Assembly (NCBI RefSeq): GCF_004210375.1
Contig: NC_134837.1
Location: forward strand, 160,187,310-160,251,309
Direction: 5' to 3'
Source: Tachypleus tridentatus
Lineage: Eukaryota; Arthropoda; Merostomata; Xiphosura; Limulidae
Length of the DNA: 64,000 bases
Positions within the stretch are counted from its first letter, which is position 1. Each line of letters begins with the position of its first letter. Both the position numbers and the translations under genes were made by a program. A model generated the notes under the pieces. That model did no database searches. It was not told the origin of the DNA and saw only the letters and a program-made list of their open reading frames with translations. Below, one piece after another: positions 31,301-46,300 of the stretch.

Positions 31301-34300
31301 AAAAACTGTGATAAAAGGTAAGCCAAAATTAACATAAAATGTGTTTTGGACTATGTTATAACTATTATAACTACAAAACTCCACATATTAGCCACATAAT
31401 GTTGTATATGGTATAGTCAGCATAACTAAATTAGTAAAGATTTAATTTATAAAGCTGTACTCTCATATGAAGGATATTGCAAATCAAATCTTCATAATGA
31501 CCAAGCCTTAGGTAATGAAACTTTTTTTTTTAAATTGCTATAATGAAATTTCTTGGCAAATGCCTAATGTTATTTCTCTTGTTAAGCCTTACTTATGGTA
31601 TAGTCCTTTGAGCTAAATCTAAGCAAGGTCAACTTCAAGAAAAGGTAACTAAATTAAAAAAAAACATCAATACTGAAATTTTTTATTTGAAAAAACTATT
31701 TTTATGATAAAAACTTCTTGACTGGATCAAAAACTTTTGACTCTGAAACTGAAGGCAATCATCTCAATTACATTAGAATACACTGTGGAACCTAGAGCTT
31801 TACACAATATTAATGTGTTACATTATTATATTTTTATTCATTTCTTATCTTTCATAATATTTATCCTTCTTCACAATTTGGGAAAACTATTGCAACAGTA
31901 CATTATTGTCAACAGTTACATTACAGTTGTTAGTCAATGAATGAAATATATTTGTGAAAACCAACAACTTCAAAGGGAGTAATACCAGACACTAATAGAT
32001 TTCATTAATAAAAGACCTGATCTACTTTCACCAGGCAAAACAATTATTCTGCCTTCTGCTTTCACAGGTAATTCACATAAAGAACAGTATTTCCAAGGTG
32101 CAATAGGAACTGTTAGAAAATTTAGTCAACCCAATTTTTCCTTTATTACATTTATGTGCATTAAATAGTCTAAAATCCACTTAGTATGTGTGGAAAATTA
32201 AAATGTTCCAAAAAAAGTTTGAGGATTATATATGAAGAAAATAACTGCAAATGCAAATTGATATCTTGCATACAAAAGAAGAAATGATTGGAAAGATTTC
32301 AAATTAAATTCAGAGAATAAAAATCACAAGTAGTTACCTTTTACACTTAAAATACAATACCCATATCAATGCTGAAGTGTGTTCAAGTGTAAAGTACCTT
32401 TTTACATACATTTACAAGTGATATAATTGTAAAAAATTCAAATTCAACAGCATATCCAAAATAAAAATTTAAAATGGAATGAAATAATTTGAAATATATG
32501 GTTAATCACATAATAAGGTTAACTGTCCATTTTCCAATAGTAGAACAATTATTCTTTTATTGTTGGGTAAGAAGAGCAAGCACTGATGAAAAAGCATAAC
32601 TAGAAAACATTAACTATACAGTTTAGAGATTTTTCCACAAAGGATGTTTCACATATAGACATTCCAAATCATTAAGTGTGGGAAAACTCTAGTAAAGCAT
32701 GGAAGACAAGATAAAGTGGGTGCAGAAATCATTACCAGTTGTCTACATGCTATAAATTCTTCTAAAAAAGAAATGCTACCCGAGATTGTTTTCATCACAC
32801 GCGAAAGAAGCCGTTTCATTTGAAAATTTAAGACTGTTAAAGGAAGTATTTGTTCTACTTGAATTTTCTTTATAATGATATGGAATGGAAAGATGCCTCA
32901 AAAAGGTTACAACTTTTAAGATGCAAGTTAAATGAGACAAGATTTTTGCTTATTCATGTTTCTGACAATAAAGAAAACTTTAGAACAACTTTAAAAAGAC
33001 CGATATTAAAATTAGGAAAAATGGACATGTTGATTAGAAACTAAGAGATTAAGGAAAAGTTAGTAAATGAACTTCATTTCATATTCAAAAATATTCACAT
33101 TAATATGACTGAGAGAGAATATTGAGGTCAGGCCTAATCTAAGAATTTTGATCCCAAGAATTAATATGATGCTATCCGCTCCAGTGCCATTCAACATGTG
33201 AATGCAGTTTTCAATAAAAATAACTTTTGCAATGACTATCAATAATGCTCAAGGCTAAATATTCTATCAAAATGGACTGGATTTATCAGACACAATTTTC
33301 AGCTATGGACAACTTCATATTGAATTTCCAAGAGTCAAAGTTTAAAGATATCAAAGTTAAAATTTTAGAAAATAACAGAGAAAACTGACTAATAAAAGTT
33401 ATTGTAAAAGAAAGTGTAGTCTACAAAGAAATTTTGCAGAAATAAGAACGTATTCAAAACAGTATTAATGCAAGTTACATTGGTATTTCTAGTCTTGTAA
33501 TATTTCAAATGAATTTCAAGATATAAGCAGATGACTATATAATGGAACTTTATGAAATTCACTTACAGAAGCTGCCCACCTATGGTTGACTTTCCAGCAT
33601 CTAAACAAATGAAGAGAATAACAAATGTTCTTTATCTTCTGTTAGACCATATAAAAAGAATTATCACTTAATCAAGAAAATGTGAAACTACTGAATAGTT
33701 TTATGCAGTATTGTATGGTTAATCTTAAGCTGCCTCTGTGTCCATTTGAACAAGTCAGTATCTTAAGCAGTCTGTTAAGCCTAGTTTATCTTATCTAAAT
33801 TAATTTTTCTCAATGTTTTTCACTCTATGCAGGCTTATAAAATGGCCCAAAGAGCCACACACTGAATAAAAACAAAATAAATGAGTAACAATGTATTATA
33901 TAATGAAAAATATGACGAATTATATCTTGCAACAAGAAATACAAAACTTTGTTATCATGCCTATAAACCTACCCGAGAACAATCACAAATGAACGTGCAA
34001 GTTGAAATAAACAATAATGCACAAAGTATCAGTATTCCTTAACAATTTTTGTTTTAGTACTTAAGACTTAAATGTCAGGTATATCAATGGAAAGCTACTG
34101 TAGTGTTTCTTAGTTTCTATATTCTTTAGATGTTAAAAAACTACAGTAAGAAAACTTCTTACAATATCAGTAACAAATTAATTGAGAAAACTAAGTTTTC
34201 ACTCTGATGTTAAATCCTGTTTTCAGGTACATTAGAAGCAAAATTCAACAAATTACTTGCTTATATGTATAATACATTTGGTAATGGTTACATTTTACTC

Positions 34301-37300
34301 AAACTTTTATTTAGAAATGTATATAAAAATACAGTCCACTAGAACAAAATACCTAACATATATAATAAACTTAATACCTACCTACATGACCAATAAAAAC
34401 AATATTAACATGTTCTTTCCTTATTCTCTGTTGTTCATCTTTAGATTTCTTTTTCTTTGGCTTTGGAGTGGACTGAGGTTCCAAACTTTCATCATCATCT
34501 GCTGTTTCAATGTTATTTGTCTCATCTACATCTGCTTCTTCCCAATCTGAAACATTTAAAGTTAACATCAAAAATGTATTTCTCATAATAACATCAAAGA
34601 GAGCCCAATAATTAGACATATGGATTAATTTTCATACACACCTTGTCTAGGTAACTAGTGATAAAACCCAGAAAACTGAAGGATCCTAATGGAAAAAAGT
34701 TATCTATCACCTCTGAAGGAATTAATGTTGGCAACGTAATACTTCAAGATGAAAAATAGTAGTCAGATTAACTGATGAAAAGGATTCATCCCCTTCCCTG
34801 GCTACTATTGTTAAGTATGAAGGATCTGTCTTGTGAAAGGAGGACATAGGTTAAAAGGTAGTGTCCTGTGCACAGGTAGCAAAAACAACTCCAACTGTCA
34901 ACACTAGCAATCCAGCAGCAACAAAAAATAATCCTTAAAGGAAAGGTAATACATGGAATTAATAGATGTAATAAATTAATAAATGGATGATCAGAAAGAG
35001 CATCCATGATCACTTTAATATCCCTATTAGGTAACTGGAACAATCAATTGGGATGGACTCAAAATAAACTAAGAAAGCCAGACAGCAACATGGACTCAAA
35101 TAATTTTTCAACCTCTGGGTATCTGTAGGTAGTTGACAATGATACTGTGGAAGATGCTAAACCTTGTAAAAAAAAAAGAGCCTGGACAAAATGGGTTCAA
35201 ATTCCTAGTAATACACCTTTGTTGACGTGTGCCGTTTTATTATTTTATGAATTTATGTAAAGAAATTTTGAACCAAATTGTAGGTTATAATTCAGACTTT
35301 AATATCATGTATGAGTTTATTTCTTAATTTAAATATAAATATTGAACAAACACATCTAAATATAGATTTTAGTGAATCATGATAGGTTGAATGCAGAACT
35401 GTTTAAAATTAGATGCTCGTGATGTCAAAATACTACGTCTCTAGTTTGTACTAATTAGAAACTGGAATTACTAATACTAACAACCTAGAATATAAAATAA
35501 GAATCCCATAACTTTGTATTTTGCTGATATGGGTTATGCACTGAATAAAACAGTGGCCCCATTCACCTCTTTCCATTTTTGAAAATTGTCCCTTATGTAT
35601 GCTTACTTCAATATATGACATGATTAACCAACTGACAGCTAAGAATGTCCCCCTAGTGGTTTTCTCAGTCATTTAAATCTGTGAAAAGGCTATCACATTC
35701 TTTTGAATCAAGATTTCAAGGTAGGTAGGTTGTGTGTTTAATCAGCACAAAGTTTCATATTTTTTTAAACCTAAACAAGTTACTAAGCATAATAAGTTAT
35801 AGTGGAATTCTGTGGTATCAGTGTAGTTATTAAAATTTTTTTGGTTATTCAACTATATATATAAAACCTAAAAAAAATTTGTTAGATATCCTTCATGTGC
35901 AAAATTTTAATAGGCTTAGCAACTTGTATCCAGCAGTAACCGAGTTCAAAGGTTGTAGTGAGAAGAGATCATTGTCAATATATAACAATAAGTAAGCTTC
36001 ATAATTTATTTCGAAATAATAATAATCTATATACATATATAATGTATAATAATTGAAATATGACAGTATATTACAAAACAATAGTCAACTAAAACACAAC
36101 CAAGACAAAAGACTAAAGGCCAGTCTTATATTATTGGATACGTAACATGATTACACATGTACCACATCAATGCAAGTTATATAATGTTACCTAAGTATGA
36201 CTGGAATGTTAGTATAATAATAAAAAAGTATATACATGTTCATATACAGCATTATGTGACTTAAGGCTAAGTAGCCTAAGCTGGGTTTTTTTGTGATAGA
36301 ATGACTACATATTACATTTATTTCCTAATTTTTTTATAATACTTATGAGATTGATCAAGTGACAGACCCTACATAGTTAGAGTATATAATGAAGTATAAT
36401 CTTGTAAAAGCAAATGTTTGAAATGCATTAAGAAGATTTTTGAGATTAAGCAAATATCTGAGATTTTTGGGATGTAGAAGCTTTATAATCATAACATGAA
36501 ATAACTTTGAACTCAGAATAGTAATAAAACACAATTTTCACAAACAAATATTTCATTCTAAAAAAATCTACATTTTTTGTACAAAATACTTATAATCTTT
36601 ACGAAATGTCTACCAATTCTGTGAGATACACATATTGTAGTTCAAATACTTAACATGTGCAAATGTGTAGATGAACTCATGTATGTTATACCAAGCCTGT
36701 CATGAAAGGGTTAATGGTGCAGCTGTTTTCAAATAACAAAGTATTACCAACAATTTGTTTTTCCCCCAAAGTCTAACCTCATAAATGAAGGAGTTCATAA
36801 CTTACCTGCTGGAGCCTCATCTGCTCCACTAATTTCATCTGTGTTTTCTTCAGGTGACTCTCCATTACCTTTCTCTGGTGGAGGATCTGCAAATAAACCA
36901 AGTTATGAACTTTCCATACTTTTACACATTTGTTTCATACTGCTACAAATGAACAATTCATATGATTTTACCTCTGCTTATGAACATTTTAATTTTCTCA
37001 TTCACAAACAAGAAAAATAATTAATATTAATCATATGGAGAATTGTAATAAATAAACCATGGTTTCATGACCTTCTATGAATATTTGTATTCAAATGCTT
37101 TGATTTTTTCTGTAATATGTTCTTTTCACTTGCATATCAACTATAAATCACAACATTCTTGAATATGATTTAGCTTTATTCTACTTTCTTTATAAGTTGT
37201 GTTGTGAAATGAAAACAATGTTATTTTCATTTGGGAATTTATTAAATTCCAATCATTTTGAGTTTTGAAAAAAAATTTTTTATTGTAAGATATACTTGGA

Positions 37301-40300
37301 AAGAATTTAATTTAACAAGTCGTACTATATAAACATCTCTCACTTTGGCTACTGGCAAGTTTTATGCAATTTAATTTAATTTGTTATGATGATTTTTGAT
37401 AACTATTAAACTGGTAACAATTTGTCTTTATATAACTATTGGTGCTGATTAAGTGCATCTACACATGAATCCAACATCATGATACACATAGGTAAAATGT
37501 TTTGGGCACAAGAAGTCCAATTCCCACAAACCAAAGAAACTAGAGGTTTGCTGTAGGTGGAGAGACAACAAAATTGAGTAAACAAATCATTTTTTATGTT
37601 AAATGGAAAGGTATATTATTTAACACATGAAAATCTGGTAAAAAAAAACTGAAAGTAATAATGCTGTTATAGGTTTTATTTCCTATGTACTATGATAGGA
37701 ATACTACAAATGTTGTTGTCCACAAATCTTTAGTTATGACACACAGTGAAGTGAGAAACTTAAAAAGTGCTAAGTCATTTAATTCCAATTAACATTCATG
37801 TATAAATCATGCTTCTTGTTGCAAATAAAAATAATTCTAAATATTTTTTTTACCTGCCTAGAGTGTGTGTATATTGATTACTTATTACATGCCACAAGTG
37901 TTACATCACTTGATGTATGCTCACCAACAGGAGAAAAGTCATATTCAAATTACTGAATACTTATCTTTAGTAATGAAATACTTTAAGACAATGATAAATA
38001 CATTTATTCACTCATTAATGATTATGATATATATGGAAGACAGTTTTGTTTCCATCTTTAAACTGTGAGTATTCTTTGGCACATAAATCCAACCTGTGCA
38101 TGTAAAGTAATTCTGATATGTTTTTGCTTATTGGTATCCCATACTTAGGGCTTAATTTTCAGTAAATTATTAATGTATTTTACATTAATTGTCAGATACT
38201 ATTTAACAAAGAAATATATTTGCATGTTCTTATAAAAAAAATGCAAAAGCTCTCCAAAAATAATTATTATGAAAAAATTTCTTAAATACTATTACAATCT
38301 AAGATGAGGTGTATTCCTTGCAATTATACAAGTTTCTTTAAATAGCATTGTCCAGCTTCATGTTATTTTTATCATCTTCAAGCCCTAATCCAACCCTCAA
38401 CAAACTAAGCAAAATGCAAGTGCTATGAGTGATAATATAGAAAAAAAACAACACAAAGTATAAGCAGCATGTTTATGAAACCTAAAGTATTAATTTAGGT
38501 GCACACCTTGTATGTTTTTTTCTAAATATTATTATAACTATTTTTAACTGCAAAACTTCAAAATAATTTTTTCTCTAACTTATTTTCATATCAATCATAT
38601 CACAAGAAATAAAAATTTTGAAATTGCTTGATTATATCACATCTGAGATACTAATAATGATTTTATAGCTTTCTGATTGACTTTATTATTAAACTTAGTA
38701 GTAGTGTGTAAGTATAAATAAACAACGAAAGTATTACAAATTTATCATTAGTGCTAGATGTCCAGTTGGACCCACCCCACCCCCACCATCCTGGAACATC
38801 TATTTTGAACAGGTTTCTCAAAGTACAGATCTCTAACAAGCTTTAACATAGTTTACAACATTTATGACTCGCATATCTAACATTTTTTAACTAACAGTAC
38901 TTACTCCATCTACCTGGCTCTAACATTTCTCTATTTTATTTGCTTTATGTATATCATTGTTCATCAAATGCCATGTACCGATTTCTGAATGTGTTCTGAA
39001 ACAATTTTATTTCTATAAATGAAATACTACTACTGATTTTTTAATAAGTTTATTCTTGGTATTTTTAGGGTGATAATGTTTAACTTTTTTAAAAACTTGT
39101 TTGAAAATATCACTAAGTGATATGTTTATTTTCATCGACAGTATTTCAGTAGTTTTAGTAAAACTTGATGGAGAAACCCATGGAATACTGTTGATGTTAT
39201 TACTTTCAGGTTGTTATAGGTTTTGTATTACTTTGAATGTGTGATACATTCTCAAGTACAAATTAATAGGATGTATACAATACTTTACTTCTAAAGGCAG
39301 GATTTCCTCTTGTTTTTCATATATTTTTGCCACAAATTGTATGGGAATTTTATATGTTAATTCTAAGTACTTACACAATTTTCACTCAAATATATTTCAT
39401 TATCAACATTTTGTCATATTCTGACACTTAATGTAATTCATGAAGAAAACTGGTGATATTTTTTATTCTACACAACTGCAGTGTTACCAGTAAACAAAAA
39501 ATAAATTTATACTTGTCAGTTTTTAACCAAATTTTCACACCTATCTTAAAGAATAACCTTATGAAAGTATCACCCTATTAAGAATATATTATCAATTTCT
39601 TGGTTTTCAAGTATTTCTCTGAGCTCCTGTATAAGACTTTGGTGAAACCTTACAATACAATTTCAAGTGTTTAATCATTTAAAAATGAAACACAACTTTG
39701 AAAATAGCTATGAAGATTTATGTAGTGTTGTTCTTCATCTCAAACAGTTGGCAGATGGGGAAAAAAAAAAAAGAGTCAAACAAGATGATTGCCTTGACTC
39801 TGAGTTTGTTAAAAAAAAAATTGGGAAGTTTATACAACAGTAAGACTCCTGGGCCAGATAATGTCTCCAAGAGTTTTGAAAAAAAATTGATTTTTTTTTT
39901 GGAAGTCCTTGAATAATTGGCAGGTGTCGAAGGATTGAAAGTTAGCTAATAATACTCCCCTTTTCAAAGGAGGTAATAAAAATTGTCTCAGTAACTATAG
40001 GCGTATTAGCCTTATATATATAATCAGTTGTGGAAAATATTTTGGAAAGTCTGGAAAAAATGCTTCTTTGAAAAGGTATTTAATAAAGTTTAGAATTTCA
40101 TTAGGTAGTCAACATATTTCACTAAGGGAAAATCTTGTCTTATAAATATTTGACATTTTTTAAATAGGTTACTGTTTGCATATTTGGAGGTAAAATTATA
40201 TATTTGGTTATCTGAACTTTTAGAAAGCATTTAACAAGGCACCACAAAAGGCTTTTTAAAAAATGATTAACTCTGTAAATGTGAGGGATAAGTCAGCTAA

Positions 40301-43300
40301 TTCTACAGAAGAATGGCTCAATGGAAGAAAGCAGAGGTTTTAAATAGAGTTCAAACTGGATCAGTTATAAATGGAATACACCTTGGGGCTCAGAATCTGT
40401 GCTTTTTTTATTTACATAAATGATACAAGAAGGAAAAGTTAATAAACTACTTAAGTTTGCAGACATTAAGATCGTGAGTTTTGCTATCTGTGAAGAGGAT
40501 ACTGTTGCTTTATGAAAAGATTTATATAATTTAGTAAGTTGGGTAAATAAATGGTAGATAGGTTTTAATTATAATAAATACAAAATCATATATGTGGGTT
40601 TTCACAATTAAAATTATAAGTGTAATTTAAATGGGAATATCCTTAACAATATCATGAAAGAAAGGAATCTTGGTGGAATGGTTGATCAGTCTCTGAAACC
40701 CATTTAACAGTGTGCTGTTACCAGTGAAAGGTCAAATATAATTTTAGGTTCAATCTACAGAAATATTGAATACAAGTCTAGTGGTTACAATTTCATTACA
40801 CAAGTCAGGCCACAATTGGAATATTGTGTTCAATTTCAGGCTTTTTATCTTAAGGGCACTGAATTGTTAGAAAGAGTTCAGAGGACTACAAAAAATTAAG
40901 GTCTCTGAAAATGTATCCACTCTGATTGATTGATTCATTTAGTGTTTTATGGCACAAAGCAGCGAGGCTATCTGCGCCAGACATTCGGTAAAAATGTAAA
41001 ATAAATAAATGTACTAATAGACATAAATGGAAATGAAGGTAGAACAAAAAAGTATAAAACCAATGTTGACACCTAGTCTACAATGTTAAGATAGAAGGCA
41101 GAGTATAAGAAGTTGTAAGGAATTTACTCTAGCAAAAAGGTAATGATCATAACCCGCCAGGAAGACAAACAGGTAAGTTCAAGAACCACCGTCAATCACC
41201 TGAAGTTGGTCTTTCCAGTCCTGGTTCCAGGTTATGTGTCATAGCAACCAGTATCAAAATGTAAAAGAATAGAAGTTTTAAAAGATACATAGCAAAATTG
41301 TAACAATGAGTAGCCAAGTGTCCAGTAAAAAGATAAAGTCAAGTAAATGGAGTAAAATTTGTAAAAGTAAATGAAGGTAAAAACAAAACAGCAATTAAAA
41401 CAGAAAATGGTGTAAAAACCAATGGTGACATCCAGTCAACAAAGTTGTAAAGGACTACCTGTAGCAGAATGGTAATGATCATAACCCGCCAGGAAGACTA
41501 ACAGGTAAGTATAAAAACCACCGTCAGTCACCTGAAGTTGGCCTTTCCAGTCCTGGTTCTGGGTTATGAGTCAATATGGCCAGAACTAAAAAGTAAAGTG
41601 GTAAAAGTGTGAAATGATATGCAGCAAAAGTATAATAACAACTCGCCAAAACGACTAACGAGTAGTTCAAACGGATAGTTCAAACAGTAGCGTTAGTCAC
41701 TTGAAGTTGGCCTTTCCAGTCCTGGTGTCGAGTTATTTAATGTTCTGGCCATTGTCCAATGTCATATTGAATGAGAGAGATTAAAACTGTGAAAAAGGAA
41801 CCACAATTAAAAAGGTGTAATGAATAAATATGCAACACTTAAATGAGATTAAAAAGATTAATGGCCATTAAAAAATTAAAAACATTATCAAGTTGGACAG
41901 AGTCACCATCACCAATAACTCTGTCCAATGTTACAGACTGACCCTGGGAAAAAATATGTTTAAAATATTGCCGTCGTTGAGAATTGTAACGATGGCAAGA
42001 AAGTAAAACGTGGCTGATAGTGATTTGAGTGTTACACAAACTACACATTGGTGCATCAGTTCCAGATAAAAGAAAATGATGAGTTAAAAAACTGTGACCA
42101 ATGCGTAGCCTAGTGAGAACAACTTCCTCCTTCCAAACTTTACGGAAGCTAGATGGACAAAGTCCAATTTTGGGTTTGATTTGAAAACGTTTGTTGTCGC
42201 GTTGCTCACTCCAAGTGGACTGCCAGCTGGCACGGAGCTGAGCCTTGAAGACAACACCATAGTCCATGTACAGAATAGGCATAGGAGTGATGGTGCTGAA
42301 GCAGACATATTTAGCTGCCATGTCTGCAAGCTCGTTCCCTCGAATACCAAAATGGCCTGGTATCCAGAAAAACTGGATTGAAGTAGCTGCTAATGAGAAA
42401 TGGGCCAGTCGGTTTCGAATATCAGCGAGAATAGGATGTGAGCTGACGTGTAGCGATTCCAAGGCAAGTATAGAACTAAGCGAATCAGTATAAATAGTGC
42501 AGTTGGAGTACTGCTCAGCTGCAATATGATCCAGGGCAAGAGTATTGGCATAAAGTTCAGCAGTGAACACAGAAGCTGTAGAAGGAATTCTGCGCACAAC
42601 TACTGACTTATAGCAAACCATAGCAGAGCCCACTGAATTACCTGATTTGGAACCATCTGTATAAATGGGAACTGAATGACTGTTTGAAAGATATTCATTG
42701 AATAAAAGACGGTACTTCCAATCTGGAGTATCTGCCTTTTTTAGGTGACTGAAAGAAAGGTCACATTTGGGGGCTGTAATAAGCCATGGTGGGATGGGCC
42801 GACCTGTGGAATCTGCAATGTTATCCAAGGACAGACCCAATTCATCCAATTGCGCCCGGATGCGAAGGCCAAACGGAGCAATGACAGATCGTCTGTTCTG
42901 AAAAAGTACTGCCCACCGAGGAAGAAAAACACATTTCCAGGTGGGATGCTTTGGTAAGGAATGAAGTTTCGAAGTATATTGTAAAGATAGTTGCAAACGG
43001 CGAAGGTGTAGAGAAGGTTCATGAGATTCAATGTATATACTTTGAACTGGTGAGGTACAGAAAGCCCCAGTGCAGAGTCGAAGTCCTTGGTGATGAATGG
43101 GGTCCAGCATCTTTAAGGCCGAGGGTCTGGCAGAGCCATAGACCATTGATCCATAATCGAGTTTCGATCTAATAAGAGCACGGTTACTTTTAACACTGAA
43201 CAGCGATCTGCCCCCCAACTGGTAGAAGAGAGAACACGGAGGATGTTCAATGCTCTTGTGCATTTGACCCGAAGCTGCTTTAAGTGTGGTATAAAGGTCA

Positions 43301-46300
43301 GTTTACGATCAAAGATAAGCCCCAAGAACTTGGTCTCCGGGACCACTGGCAGCAAAACTTCACCGATATGAAGTTCAGGATCAGGGTGAATACCCCGTCG
43401 ACGGCAAAAGTGCATGCATACAGTTTTGGAGAGAGAAAAATTAAAGCCGTTCGCCAGAGTCCACTTCCGTACACAATTGAGGGCAGTTTGTAGTTGCTGC
43501 TCAATATATCTCATGTTTGACGACTGACATGAGATGTGAAAGTTGTCGACATACAGCCCATTCGCAACAGTGAGAGGGAGTTGTTCAGTGATGGCATTTA
43601 TCTTTATACTGAAGAGTGTAACACTCAATACACATCCTTGAGGGACTCCAAGTTCCTGTACAAAAGAACGGGAAAGTGTCGAACCCATACAAACTTGGAA
43701 TCTCCTGTCCATTAAAAATTTTTTAATAAACATGGGTAGATGGCCATGTAACCCATATGTATGGAGGTCTCACAAAACGCCATACCTCCATGTTGTGTCG
43801 TAAGCCTTCTCTATGTCAAAGAATATTGATACAAGATGTTGGCGGTTGAGAAAGGCTTCTCTGATAGATGTTTCAAGATGAATTAGGTGGTCTGTGGTGG
43901 AGTGCTGTCGACGGAACCCACACTGGGTGGGCGAGAGGAGGTTGTTTGATTCAAGGAACCAAACAAGACGAGCATTAACCATCCTTTCTAATGTCTTACA
44001 GAGACAGCTCATCAAAGCAATTGGACGGTAGTTTGAAGGAGTCTTGGGATCTTTCCCTGGCTTAGAGAAAGGTAAACTAATAACCTGGCACCAGGCATCA
44101 GGAAAAACATTCTCCTGCCAGATCCGGTTGAAAACAATCAGAAGGACACCAAGAGAAGCAGGAGATAGATGGTGCAGCATGTCATAATGAATATCATCAG
44201 GTCCAACAGACGTACTGGCAGACCGATGAAGGGCCATTTTTAGTTCCACCAGGGTAAAGGGACAATTATAGTCAAAGAAACAGTCAGTTCGAGAGGAAAG
44301 AGGTGATCGCTTTGCCCGAGTCTTGATGGCCAGGAAGGTGGAGGAACAAGCAGAAGTGCTAGATACCCGGGAAAAGCTTTCACATAGAGTGTTAGCGATG
44401 TTCCGAACATCAGTCACCTCCTGACCATCAGAGAGTAAGATCGAGAGGGGGACAGAATTGTAGTGCCCATTAACCTTTCGAATCCTGTCGCGTATGATCT
44501 TGGAACTGGTGGTAGAAGATATGCTGGTTGTGAATTTAATCCAAGATTCCTTCTGGCTTTGACGTCTTATCCACCTAGCATGTGCACGGGCCCGTTGGAA
44601 AGCAACCCGGTTTGAAAGTGTGGGATATCTACGAAAAGTATCCCAGGCCCGCTTTTGAGCCTTCCGTGCTAAGTGGCAAGCAGGATTCCACCACGGACGA
44701 GGATATCGTGGGAAAACGTGTCGAGGTTTTAGGAATACACTGAGCAGCTGCATGTGTAATACAGTCAGTTACCGCTGCTACACAGTCGTCTATTGATGGC
44801 TGATTTACGATGACAGGATCAAGTTCTGCGAGAGCAGTGAAAGTGGACCAGTCTGCCTGATCCAGCTTCCACCGGGGCACGAGGGTCGGGTGGCATCGAC
44901 CACGGCCAGTCTCTCTCAAATAGTTCGGAAAATGATCACTGCCTAGTGGATTACTGTCAACCCTCCATGAAAAATGGGAGAATAATGAAGGGGAGCAAAC
45001 TGAGAGATCAATAGCTGTAAAGGACTGACTAGGTGCATGAAAGTAAGTGGAAGAACCAGTATTGAAAAGAGAAAAATTGTGATCAGAGAGGATCCGCTCT
45101 ACAGATCGGCCCCTCCCATCAATAACAGCACTTCCCCAGAGGGGATGATGTCCATTAAAATCCCCTAGGATTAGAAATGAAGATGGCAACTGTTCAACGA
45201 GAGCAACAAGATCTGATTGATCAGGGGATAGGTACAGAGAACAAACAGTGATGGTATGACCCAAGGAAACACGGATGACTACAGCCTCCAAGGGTGTGTT
45301 GAGTGACAAAGACAGGGTGGGCACATGTTGATCAACCAACAGTGCCACCCCTCCATGTACTCGACCATCACACAACCTGTCAATTCTGTACAGAGAAAAC
45401 TGCCAAATGGAGACAGTATCAGCAGTTTTGAGAAATGTTTCTTGTAAAGAAAGACAAACAGGATGGTAGGAAGCAATCAGTGTTTTGATATCATCCAGAT
45501 TAGAACGTAAACCTTGACAGTTCCATTGTATCAAGGTAGCCATTTTTAAGAATGGGTAGGTGAAGTGGCTGGAGAACCCTTCGGTTTACGACCACGCCTT
45601 TTTTCTTTACTGTCTTTAGTCGGAGGAAGTCTATCAACCCCCATGGATCCTGCTCTGGGTCGGGTGGGCAGGTTTTTGTCATTGGAAGGGGAATCCAGTG
45701 ACTGAGGATGCAAACGAATAATTGTTTTGTCTCTTGTGGTGGGAGAAAAAGATGTATCAGAAGAAATGCCTGTATTTGAAACTGAAGGACATGGATCTTG
45801 AGGTTTGTTGGAAGGTATGGGAGGAACAGAGATGGGTGTGGAAGTCGATTCATCAACCTTTTAACTACGGAGGTCAAAAGGCTTTTCATTTGTTTTGAAA
45901 ACGATTCTCTTGGAGGCACAGAGAGATCTGTCTGCACTCCCACTGTAGTTGTGAAATGAAGTGCAGCAGCATATGTCCGAGATGGAGTTGTGGACAGCAA
46001 TTTCCGAGCCTCAGGATAACTAATGTTATGTGTCGTTTTTAAACACTGCACCTCTTTCTTCCAACCATTTTGGGCAAGAATGAAAGTAAGAGGGGTGAGA
46101 ACCATTGCAGTTTACACAATGTGGGTTCATGTCACAGTCATAGGCATCGTGGTCCTTGTCTCCACAACGAGCACATATCAGGGAACCACGACATGATGTC
46201 TTTTAGTGGTCTGACATTGGAAACATCGAAGAGGGTTTGGTATGTATGGCCGAACCCTGCAAATGAGATAATCTGCCTTGATGGTGGCAGGTGCACATGG

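Noticed and set aside
41149-41760. CRISPR-like spaced repeats
   Set aside because: The units are long, diverged and part of a LINE 3' region in a eukaryotic genome.
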